From positions 806,001 to 870,000 of the forward strand of contig NC_011961.1 of NCBI RefSeq assembly GCF_000021685.1: a stretch of 64,000 bases of DNA. Reading direction: 5' to 3'. Under the pieces are notes generated by a model. It was not told the origin of the DNA. It was given only the letters and a program-made list of their open reading frames with translations, and did no database searches. A program made the position numbers and the translations under genes. Of this stretch, positions 57,040 through 64,000 are shown in pieces (position 1 is the stretch's first letter; the number at the start of each line of letters is the position of its first letter). The DNA is from Thermomicrobium roseum DSM 5159 (GTDB lineage Bacteria; Chloroflexota; Chloroflexia; Thermomicrobiales; Thermomicrobiaceae).

Positions 57040-58236
57040 CTAGGCTCCCGGCAGGACCGTGAGCGGCACGCGCTGAGCCAGCGTCCCGTTCAAGAGAACA
57101 CTCACCGAGTACTCGACCGGCTCGCCGCCGCTTTCGGCCGGGAGATCGAACGGGAGCGAGACCCAGTTCGCCGGCAAGGTCAGGCCGCTCACCGTTTGCC
57201 GGTTCCATTCCTGACCCGCCCGTTCCCACACGACCTCGAGGACGTCGCTCGGTTGCAGGTCACGCACCAGGACCGCGACGTAGAGCCGAGCCGGACCGCG
57301 CACCTGCGTGACGCGCGCTCCCACCGGCACACCGGTACCCGGCTCCACAGCCCGAACGATCCGCAGGTCCTCCACCACCGCGTTGCCCACCACGGGAGCC
57401 TCCGGTGTCGGCGTCACTCCAGCGATCAGGAAGCTCCCCTCGGCGATCGGTTGCTGACCGGCGAACACCTGAACGCTGTACAGTCCGGGCGGCAATGGTT
57501 CCGCTCGTTGCAGCGTGAAGCTCCGCACGAAGGCCGTGCGCAACTCGTCGGGTCCCAGTTCGGTCAGGACGCTGCCGTTGACTGACCACCGGCTCCAAAG
57601 CTCTTCTTGAAGATCCGGCGGCACATCGGTCAGGATCGCCACGACTCGTGTCGTCCCGAGCGGAAATTCGCTCATTGCCTGGATCGTACCGCTACCCGAG
57701 AAATCGGTCGCGAAAACGAGGCCCGTCTGATCGCTCGCTGACCCACGCCCGCTCCCCACGGTGAAGACGACCGAATCGACGAAGCGGTCGTCCAAGAACA
57801 AGCGAACGCTGTACTCGCCGCTCGGCAGTGGTGTCGCCGACTGGAACCCGAGCGCGATCCAGCGAGCGCCCCCGATCGATTCGCGAATCTCGCGCTCCGA
57901 ACGCCCGATCTCGGTTGCGCCGCGGAGCCATACCGCGGTCAGGCGTGCTCCAGCCGGCATGTCGCTGGCCCGCACGACTAGATAGAGCTGTTTCGCGTTC
58001 ACCGGGAATGCGCTGCGCTGGTCCTTCGGCGCCTCGTCGTTCCCGACTTCCATGGCCAGCACCAGCTGCCCGATGATCGGATCGAGGGGTCGAGCCTCGG
58101 TATTGGTATCCGGCGTCAGGACGCTCGCCGCAGCCGGTGTCGGTGTCGGCAATGGCCGCTGGCTCTGCACCACCGGAGCAGTGCATGCGCCCAGGAGGAC
58201 CATCGCCAAGAGCAGTACCGGAAGTGCTTTGTCCAT
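57040..58236 (-). CDS. lipoprotein with three repeated domains
   Basis: The 398-residue protein has a lipobox (LLGAC, cysteine at about 18), a Pro/Thr-rich linker and three domains of about 100 residues that share a pattern: an RLYVAVLVRDL-like strand, a W, then PxGxYSVxVxLxG (YSVRLFLDDRF, YSVQVFAGQQ, YSVSVLLNGT). Function unknown; probably an extracellular binding protein. The ATG overlaps the stop of the recombinase gene by one base (TGATG), so the two are co-transcribed. Confidence 0.8.
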   Translation of the reverse strand: MDKALPVLLLAMVLLGACTAPVVQSQRPLPTPTPAAASVLTPDTNTEARPLDPIIGQLVLAMEVGNDEAPKDQRSAFPVNAKQLYLVVRASDMPAGARLTAVWLRGATEIGRSEREIRESIGGARWIALGFQSATPLPSGEYSVRLFLDDRFVDSVVFTVGSGRGSASDQTGLVFATDFSGSGTIQAMSEFPLGTTRVVAILTDVPPDLQEELWSRWSVNGSVLTELGPDELRTAFVRSFTLQRAEPLPPGLYSVQVFAGQQPIAEGSFLIAGVTPTPEAPVVGNAVVEDLRIVRAVEPGTGVPVGARVTQVRGPARLYVAVLVRDLQPSDVLEVVWERAGQEWNRQTVSGLTLPANWVSLPFDLPAESGGEPVEYSVSVLLNGTLAQRVPLTVLPGA

Positions 58237-59240
58237 CAGCGACCCGCTCCCCTACCGCCCGGTCGCCGGTAGCGACCGAACGCCGCCTGATATTCCTCCG
58301 CTGCTTCCTGCGCCGTCAGGTGCACGTAGATCCGCGTCGTCACCGGAGAAGCATGGCCGAGAATCGTCTGGACGGTCGATTCTCTCACCCGTCTCCGTAC
58401 GAGCTCGGTCGCCAGTCCGTGTCGGAAGGAATGAGGAGTCACTGCGAACTCCACGCCGGCCTCCTCGCTGAGCCGACTCACCAGCGCCTGCACCGTCCGC
58501 GGGGCGATCGCCTTCCCCGGTTGACCCGGGCGATCTCGCCCACTGAACGCCGGAAACGCATTCACCCCCCGTCCGCTGTCACCGCGCGCCCGCCAGTACG
58601 CTGCCAGCGCCTCGGCGGTCTCGCTGTCGAAGTGTACGGTACGGCTCTTGCCACCCTTGGCCCGGTAGATCCGCGCTGTGCCGGTTTCCAGGTCGATGTC
58701 TTGACGGCGCAACGCACAAAGTTCCGAGACCCGTACCCCCGTGCGGAAAAGGAACAAGATCAATGCCCTCACCTTGAGTCGGCGGAGCTCCTTGATCGGA
58801 TCGCTCTCCGGAGCCAGCCGGCGGACATGGTCGACGATCCGTTCCAGATCGCTCGTGCGGACATCGGGCGGTGGGGGAGTGAACCGCGGAAGGACGGTTG
58901 CGGCCCGCACGCGCAGTTTCTCCGTCGAAAGTCCGGTGTGGAGATCGAACGAAATCAGGTAACCGTAGAACTTGCGCACCGCTGCGAACGTCGTCTGGGC
59001 CGTCCGCATCCGCGAGACTTGCTCGGGCGTTTTGATGTCGTCGGGTACGAGATCGCGCAAGAACGCGATCGCATGCTCCTCGCGGAGCTCGCTCACCGCT
59101 GCCTCGGGCGAAAGCCCTTGCACCTCCTCCAGGTGACGGAGAAACTTCCGCAACGCCAACGCGTAGGTCGTACGGCTGCGCGGCGAAAGCCGCAGATCAT
59201 CGAGAAAGCGAGCGACCGCCTCTTCGATCGTGATGCCCAT
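58236..59240 (-). CDS. tyrosine recombinase, XerC/XerD type
   Basis: The 334-residue protein has an N-terminal SAM-like DNA-binding domain (SPRSRTTYALALRKFLRHL) and a complete catalytic set: R170 (RTGVRVSELCAL), K198, H270-x2-R273 (HSFRHGLA), H296 (LGHAS) and Y305. Length and motifs suit Xer dimer resolution, but an element-borne integrase cannot be excluded. ATG at 59240 follows GGGAGG; ATG at 59258 would be leaderless from the promoter just upstream. Confidence 0.88.
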   Translation of the reverse strand: MGITIEEAVARFLDDLRLSPRSRTTYALALRKFLRHLEEVQGLSPEAAVSELREEHAIAFLRDLVPDDIKTPEQVSRMRTAQTTFAAVRKFYGYLISFDLHTGLSTEKLRVRAATVLPRFTPPPPDVRTSDLERIVDHVRRLAPESDPIKELRRLKVRALILFLFRTGVRVSELCALRRQDIDLETGTARIYRAKGGKSRTVHFDSETAEALAAYWRARGDSGRGVNAFPAFSGRDRPGQPGKAIAPRTVQALVSRLSEEAGVEFAVTPHSFRHGLATELVRRRVRESTVQTILGHASPVTTRIYVHLTAQEAAEEYQAAFGRYRRPGGRGAGR

Positions 59241-59267
59241 GGGCTCGCGCCTCCCCATCGCGTCGAG

Positions 59268-59273
59268 ATTATA
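59268..59273 (-). promoter_or_regulatory. -10 box upstream of the recombinase gene
   Basis: A perfect TATAAT on the minus strand, 10 bases before the alternative ATG at 59258. The -35 region is poor (ATGGTG at 17 bases). Confidence 0.5.
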
Positions 59274-59412
59274 GCGTACGGACGCGATATCACCATCGGT
59301 CTCACGGCGATGCCCTCTAGACACGTCGATCGACTCGGTGGTAAGACTAGCCACGAGCCAGCAGGCCACTGCGCCTGTGGGGGTGTTGGCTCAGTACCCG
59401 GGGAGTAGTTCG

Positions 59413-60210
59413 ATGCGAATCGTTCGGCTCCTGCCCGCATGGGATGAGACCCAGCCACGTGTTCGCGCGGCAATGTTCGAACTTGGCCTCATGGTGAGCC
59501 TCTTTTCGCTGTACTTCGTCACGCGGGGAATCGCCGCTGGACGCGCGTACGATGCGTTCCAAAACGCCTTTTTGGTGATGCGCCTCGAAAGCGCACTCGG
59601 TCTCGCGATCGAGCAGCAGCTTCAGCGAATTGTGCTCGCCACTCCCGTGCTCGTCACCCTCCTCAACGGGATCTACGCTTTTACGCACCTGTGGACAGTG
59701 CTCCTGTTCGGCACGTGGGCATTCTTCCGTGTCCCCGACCGCTACCGTGAAGTGCGCGCGACCTTCCTCGCCATCCTCGGCGCTGGTCTCTTGTCGTACA
59801 CTCTGTTCCCGCTCGCTCCGCCCCGCTTTTTTCCCTGGCGTGGCTTCGTCGACACCCTCGCCCTGATGCGCGGCGTCAACTACGATCACCCGGGAATCGC
59901 AACGCTCTACAATCCCTTCGCCGCCATGCCGAGTCTCCACGTCGCCTTCGCTGTTTTCGTCTGCCTGGGGCTCTTCCGGTTATCCGGCAATCGCCTGCTG
60001 CACGGCGTCGGCATGCTCTATGCCGCTTTGATGACGCTCGCTGTCATCGGCACCGGAAATCACTACGTCCTCGATTGCCTGGCAGGAACCGCCCTCGCCG
60101 CCGCAGCGTGGGCCATCGTCCCGCGGCTCCTCGGCCGCTCCGCCCGCGAAGCGATCCCCCTCCCTGCGGTCGCTGTCGCTCGCTCCCGATTCGGCCAAGA
60201 CCGATCGTGA
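59413..60210 (+). CDS. PAP2-superfamily membrane phosphatase/transferase
   Basis: The 265-residue membrane protein has about six spans and the PAP2_3 motifs AAMPSLHVAF and GTGNHYVLDCLAG. Similar proteins act as lipid phosphatases or inositol/phosphosugar transferases of the Aur1-like group. ATG at 59413 follows GGGGAG. Confidence 0.85.
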   Translation: MRIVRLLPAWDETQPRVRAAMFELGLMVSLFSLYFVTRGIAAGRAYDAFQNAFLVMRLESALGLAIEQQLQRIVLATPVLVTLLNGIYAFTHLWTVLLFGTWAFFRVPDRYREVRATFLAILGAGLLSYTLFPLAPPRFFPWRGFVDTLALMRGVNYDHPGIATLYNPFAAMPSLHVAFAVFVCLGLFRLSGNRLLHGVGMLYAALMTLAVIGTGNHYVLDCLAGTALAAAAWAIVPRLLGRSAREAIPLPAVAVARSRFGQDRS

Positions 60211-60261
60211 GCATCGTTCTGCTCCCACAGCTCGCGCCAGCGACTCCGAGCAACCGATACC

Positions 60262-60768
60262 CTATTGCACCGCTTCCTCGGCATAGTTCACGACGGCCCT
60301 CGACACCGGCGTCGGCCACTCCCGCTTTTGACTCGACCAGTCCTGGTCGCGCGGAAAGTCGTCGCCCGAGCACGCACCCCGCTCGTCCATCTGCACCAGC
60401 TGCTTTTTCTCGAGTAGAACGCGAACCGATCGCTCGATGATGCTGCTCAGGGTTCGCCAGGACCACTCGCGTGGCAAGAAACGGACTCGTCCATCTCGGA
60501 ACGCGAACGGATAGCCCCGCCGGGCGACGCAACAAAAGACGACCACGTTCTCCGTCCGAGCAACCCGGCTCAGAAAAGCGATCGCATCCCCGCTCCGAAG
60601 AACAGGATCCACGATGATCGCATGCGGGCGCCACGAAGACAGCAAACACTGAGCCTCACCGAGATCGTCTACTCCTCGCACCTGTGCCCATGACTCCAGG
60701 GCACGAGCCATCCCCTCCCGAAACGACCTTTCGTCGTCGACCACCAAGATGCGCCAGCCTGCCTCCAC
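60262..60768 (-). CDS. stand-alone receiver-domain protein with degenerate active site
   Basis: The 168-residue protein opens with a response-regulator receiver fold: ILVVDDERSFREGM (acidic pair D11/D12), AIIVDPVL with the phospho-acceptor D54. The conserved Thr/Ser and Lys are missing: the strand reads VVFCCVARRG, and the usual KP reads FLP. No output domain follows. It may sense without phosphorylation or be in decay. The GTG start is preceded by GGGGGC. Converges on the PAP2 gene. Confidence 0.75.
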   Translation of the reverse strand: MEAGWRILVVDDERSFREGMARALESWAQVRGVDDLGEAQCLLSSWRPHAIIVDPVLRSGDAIAFLSRVARTENVVVFCCVARRGYPFAFRDGRVRFLPREWSWRTLSSIIERSVRVLLEKKQLVQMDERGACSGDDFPRDQDWSSQKREWPTPVSRAVVNYAEEAVQ

Positions 60769-61955
60769 CGATCGCCCCCGGTCGACTTCCCAACGTCACT
60801 ATGGTGACCGTTCGGCACGGCTGGCACCCCCACACAGGCCCGATCGTCCCGGTTTGGCCCCTCCCTCTCGGCCAGGCCGGAAAGCACGCGCGAACCGGGC
60901 CCAGTCCTAGGCAGGGAGTCCTCACCCCGGCACTGACGAGTTGGCGGTCCCCGACCCCTCACCTGGGGTCGCCGACCTTCGCTGCCCCCGACCAGTGAAC
61001 TCGTGATGGGACCTCGCCAGATCATCCAGTGACGAGTGCCCTCGCGGATGCATCGGACCTCCAGACGGCAGGCAAGACAAGATCACGGCTGCAGAAACGT
61101 TCCTCGCGGACACGATGAGCAAACGCAGCAGACTGGATACCCTGCCTCGCACCACCCGACCCACCGTACCCGATTCTGGCTCGGCAGCAGAAGCGACTGC
61201 CAGCGGCCGTGGCAGGTGCGATGCTCGGCAGATCGCGACCTCCCAGGATCTCCACCCGGTCACCCGCTCTCTCGCTCCCGGAGACTCGAGCGCAAGGGCT
61301 TCTGAGCAGGGCAGGAGAACGACCCAACGCTGCTCCACGTGCGGGTCCATCAGCGATCGGCTGGTCCACGCAGCGTATCGTCTCGTCTCCTGCGATGTGC
61401 CCAGCTCGCGCTCCGACCATCGCCACGAATCGCCCACTGCTGCCGAGCGAGCCGATACCAGCAAGCGCTCGCGCAGTCCCGCACCGTCACGTCTCTCGGC
61501 CGTGGCCAGTCGCGAGCGAGCTTCCGCACGAGGTTGGCCAGCTTCTGGCGGAGCTCGGCTTCTCTGGCAGCGTAGACGCTGAACCAGCCACCCTCAGGGC
61601 GGACCCGGGACTCGCGATGACTGTCCGCCCGTCGTCGTACCGACACCGTAGCGTTGTACCCCCTTTCCCAGCTCAGTCGGGTATCCGGATCTGGTGGGGG
61701 TAGACCGGGGTCGAACGCACGCTCGGGGCAGGCAGATGCGGTTTTTGTGGCTCAGCCGGCCATCCCGACTGATCGCCGACTCTCTGAGCGGCACAAAGCC
61801 GATGACGCCCCCAACCGTCCGATCCGTCTCGCTCGAGCACACACCGGACGGGGATCGTGCGGTGCTGGTGCGCGGGTCAGACGCTGTCGATCGATGAAGG
61901 CCAGCAAAATCTGGCGAGGCAGCCCGGCCAGTGCCGAGAAGCCAGGGCACTCGGA
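60769..61955. other. gene-free stretch
   Basis: About 1.2 kb without a supported gene. The minus strand around 61430-61620 has a short helical-looking coding-like segment (LRQKLANLVRKLARDWPRP) that may be a gene remnant. A 7-base-stem hairpin (CGACCCC/GGGGTCG, 60952-60971) is present. Confidence 0.4.
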
Positions 61956-62171
61956 TCAGCCCGCCGAAGCAGCGATCGTGTAGCCGGCTGCCTCGATCCC
62001 GTTCCGGATCGCTTCCTCGGGCACCTGCTCCTCGCTCACGACGCGCACGATTTTTTGCGCGAGGTCCACCTCGATCTCCTGGATTCCCGCGATCTTCCGA
62101 AGTTCTTCGGTGATCGCCCGCACGCAGTGCTGGCAACTCACGTCCGGAACCCGATACGTCCGCGTCACCAT
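61956..62171 (-). CDS. copper chaperone, HMA-domain protein (CopZ-like)
   Basis: The 71-residue ferredoxin-like protein has the metal motif C13-x2-C16 (DVSCQHC) and IAGIQEIEVDLAQKIV, as in CopZ. It would carry Cu(I) in the cytoplasm. ATG at 62171 follows GGGAGG. A CsoR-type palindrome lies between its promoter and the ATG, supporting copper-responsive control. No copper ATPase gene adjoins. Confidence 0.9.
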   Translation of the reverse strand: MVTRTYRVPDVSCQHCVRAITEELRKIAGIQEIEVDLAQKIVRVVSEEQVPEEAIRNGIEAAGYTIAASAG

Positions 62172-62212
62172 TGCATGCCTCCCACCATCATGATCCTCAG
62201 CAATGCCGCTGA

Positions 62213-62229
62213 ATACCCCACAGGGGTAT
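62213..62229. promoter_or_regulatory. CsoR-like operator
   Basis: ATACCCC-ACA-GGGGTAT, a perfect palindrome of the C-tract/G-tract type bound by CsoR copper repressors, placed about 2-18 bases downstream of the predicted transcription start of the copper chaperone gene. No csoR is present in the window. Confidence 0.7.
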
Positions 62230-62237
62230 CGCATATC

Positions 62238-62266
62238 ACTATACCGCGTGGGTCTGACTCGACCAA
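62238..62266 (-). promoter_or_regulatory. promoter of the copper chaperone gene
   Basis: Minus strand: TTGGTC, 17-base spacer, TATAGT. Transcription would start directly before the CsoR-like palindrome. Confidence 0.75.
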
Positions 62267-63064
62267 GTCCGCTGCGGGTTTCGCACGCCGAACCTCGTGC
62301 TCACTTTTGAAGCTCCCGACGGATCGCCCCCCGCAGCGAGCCACGTCAGGCTCGCCAGGTACTCTTCTCCTACCGCTGCTCCCCTTTTGAGCCCGGCTGG
62401 AGTCCACCCGGGCACCCCAGACGTCCGGTCGTCGGAGCAGAAGCCGTTGCAACACCACACGCCCGGCCGTGTCGGAATTCGGGGCAGGAGAAACTGCGCG
62501 CGGCTCGCACCCGCATCTGGATGGTGGTTTCCTCCGCTCCGGCACATCGTGCGAGAACCTCACCCATCGATCGAGATCTAGGAAAGCGCGCACGTCTCCA
62601 TCGAGATCGAGACCGAGGTGAACTCATCATCGCCGAGCGCGCAGCGTAGAGCGCGGTTTCGTCTCTCCTGAGCAAGGTCAGTCTTCATGCCGCAACGCCC
62701 AATCGCCGCCCGGCAGATGCAGTTCCGTCCCAGCCGAGCGAGCCCGGTTCCCTTTCCCCTCAGCAACGCCGAGCGGCTCGGGCACGCGGAGCGCAGTCGC
62801 GGACTCCAGGCACCGCTGCGATCACCAGCGAACCGCCGGATCGATCGCACCGTACACGACCGGCCGTTCCAGCGGTGTCTCGCGGATATGCCAGTACAGG
62901 TTGGGAAGCCCCTGTCGGAGCGCTCTTTCCACACGCCGGATCTCGACGCGCCTGACCGACGTGACTGTCTCGCTGCATCGCCCCACCCGCTGAAACATGC
63001 CGGGAAGCGTCCCCGAACCCCTCATGCGAGGGTGTCTTGGCGTATCCTTGTCCGGGAGGGAAGC
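62267..63064. other. gene-free stretch
   Basis: About 0.8 kb between divergent genes with no supported reading frame, hairpin terminator or RNA gene recognised. Confidence 0.4.
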
Positions 63065-64000
63065 GTGTTCAGGCTGGCGCGTACGGTCGGAATCAAGTTC
63101 CTCGTCGCCAATCGAGTCCCGCTCGCCGTACTGGATCTCGTGCTGCGCCTGGCCAGCGCTGCTGCCCTTTCTCCAGCTGGCCGTTACCGCTTTCTCCTGG
63201 CCGGAATCCATCCCCGCTCGCTCACTACGACCTTGCGTCGCGTTCGTCGGCTGCACGACTGGCCTCGCGCTTGGGTGCGTGCCGCTCACGACTATCTGCT
63301 TGCCGCGCACGAACGTGCTGTCGCCGGCGAGGTGCGACTCGCCGCCGAGTACCAGCGTGTCGCCGCACTCTGCTACCACTTCGCGCATGTCCTGGCGCTC
63401 GGTGATCATCGGTACCGGCAACAGCTCTATACCAGCGCGGTACGCTTGTTCCGCGCCGCAGCGCCACATCTCGAGCGTCCCATCCTCCCGATCGAAATTC
63501 CTTGGCACGGTATCGCGCTTCCTGGCTATCTCTGCCTACCCAGCGATCGCCCCGCGCCAGTCGTCGTCTTTCTCAATGGGGCGAGCACTGTCAAAGAGGA
63601 GATGATCGGGTGGGCTCAACCTTTTCTCGAGCGCGGGCTCGCCGTCCTCGCGCTCGATACGCCAGGAAGTGGGGAGATCGCCGACAGCGTGCCTGCTGCG
63701 CCTGGACAGGAAGATGTCGGCTGGGCTATCGTCGAGGCGGCCCGCACCTTACCGGGTGTCGATCCGCGCCGCATTGCGCTCCTCGGTGTCAGCCTGCGCG
63801 GTGCCTACGCCGTGCAGCTCGCCCACGCTGTCCCCGAGTTCGCAGCAGCGGTCGCGGTCACTGCTCCCTTCGATCCTCAGCCGTACGTGGGCGCGCTCGG
63901 CGAACTTGTCCGTCACGACGTGGCCTTGGCCGCTGGAGTAACGCCTGAGGATCTTCCCCGTCTCGCACCGACGCTCTCCTTGGAGCCGATCGCACCCTCC
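63065..64000 (+). CDS. alpha/beta hydrolase, FrsA/DUF1100-like (3' end outside window)
   Basis: An open frame from GTG 63065 (GGGAGG upstream) runs for 312 codons to the window edge. An N-terminal helical region (about 1-150) precedes an alpha/beta-hydrolase core starting IPWHGIALPGYLCLPSDRPA, with PVVVFLNGAST, LALDTPGSGE and the nucleophile elbow GVSLRG (GxSxxG). The layout resembles FrsA-like or 2,6-dihydroxypseudooxynicotine-hydrolase-type enzymes. The acid and histidine of the triad lie beyond the window. Confidence 0.8.
   Translation, partial: MFRLARTVGIKFLVANRVPLAVLDLVLRLASAAALSPAGRYRFLLAGIHPRSLTTTLRRVRRLHDWPRAWVRAAHDYLLAAHERAVAGEVRLAAEYQRVAALCYHFAHVLALGDHRYRQQLYTSAVRLFRAAAPHLERPILPIEIPWHGIALPGYLCLPSDRPAPVVVFLNGASTVKEEMIGWAQPFLERGLAVLALDTPGSGEIADSVPAAPGQEDVGWAIVEAARTLPGVDPRRIALLGVSLRGAYAVQLAHAVPEFAAAVAVTAPFDPQPYVGALGELVRHDVALAAGVTPEDLPRLAPTLSLEPIAPS

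Overview
The window is high-GC, densely coded bacterial DNA whose gene content points to a thermophilic member of the Chloroflexota, most likely the Thermomicrobium lineage. The case rests on a mycofactocin locus with NDMA-type alcohol dehydrogenases, frequent GTG starts, sigma70-type promoters, a prkA-yeaH-spoVR operon, secreted proteins with Chloroflexota-style domains, and dCTP deaminase, argG, mutY and miaA of ordinary bacterial type. The organism is inferred; no rRNA or tRNA gene was found to confirm it.

Layout. Positions 1-2.1 kb hold a polysaccharide chain-length/tyrosine-kinase-like pair. A minus-strand operon with its own promoter (2.3-4.3 kb) encodes a PATAN/DUF4388 protein and three unknown proteins. 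Another minus-strand operon (4.7-10.9 kb) carries an MHS-type transporter, an acyl-CoA synthetase, an O-acetylhomoserine sulfhydrylase fused to a CoA-binding domain, and an ECHDC3-like crotonase. At 11.9-14.9 kb lies a predicted sulfide/sulfane-sulfur operon: an ArsR repressor with a palindromic operator, an FmdB-type protein, a DUF302 protein, a persulfide dioxygenase-rhodanese fusion and a free rhodanese. It is followed by a ferredoxin reductase and a CDGSH-Rieske fusion protein on the other strand.

The mycofactocin locus occupies 17.5-25.3 kb. mftA (a 53-residue precursor), mftB, mftC and mftF run leftward from one strong promoter; an NDMA-type alcohol dehydrogenase, mftD and a second NDMA-type dehydrogenase run rightward. 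No mftE lies inside the locus, but a creatininase-family gene sits 13 kb away at 33.7 kb. At 26.3-29.0 kb are a broken cytidine/blasticidin deaminase, an AtzG/AtzE-type amidase pair and dcd.

Positions 29-48 kb hold mainly metabolic and housekeeping genes: sugar kinase, haloacid dehalogenase, proC, GH15 glucosidase, glycosyltransferase, argG, mutY, miaA, mltG, aroE and a prepilin peptidase. Two secreted proteins here share an undescribed module. Positions 47.7-52.5 kb hold spoVR, yeaH and prkA behind a highly structured leader. The remainder holds an M42 peptidase, a secreted propeller protein, a URO-D-family protein, a repetitive lipoprotein, a tyrosine recombinase, a PAP2 membrane protein, a degenerate receiver protein, a copper chaperone with a CsoR-like operator, and a truncated alpha/beta hydrolase. 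Several stretches near 1 kb (10.7-11.9, 25.3-26.3, 60.8-61.9 and 62.3-63.0 kb) have no recognisable gene.
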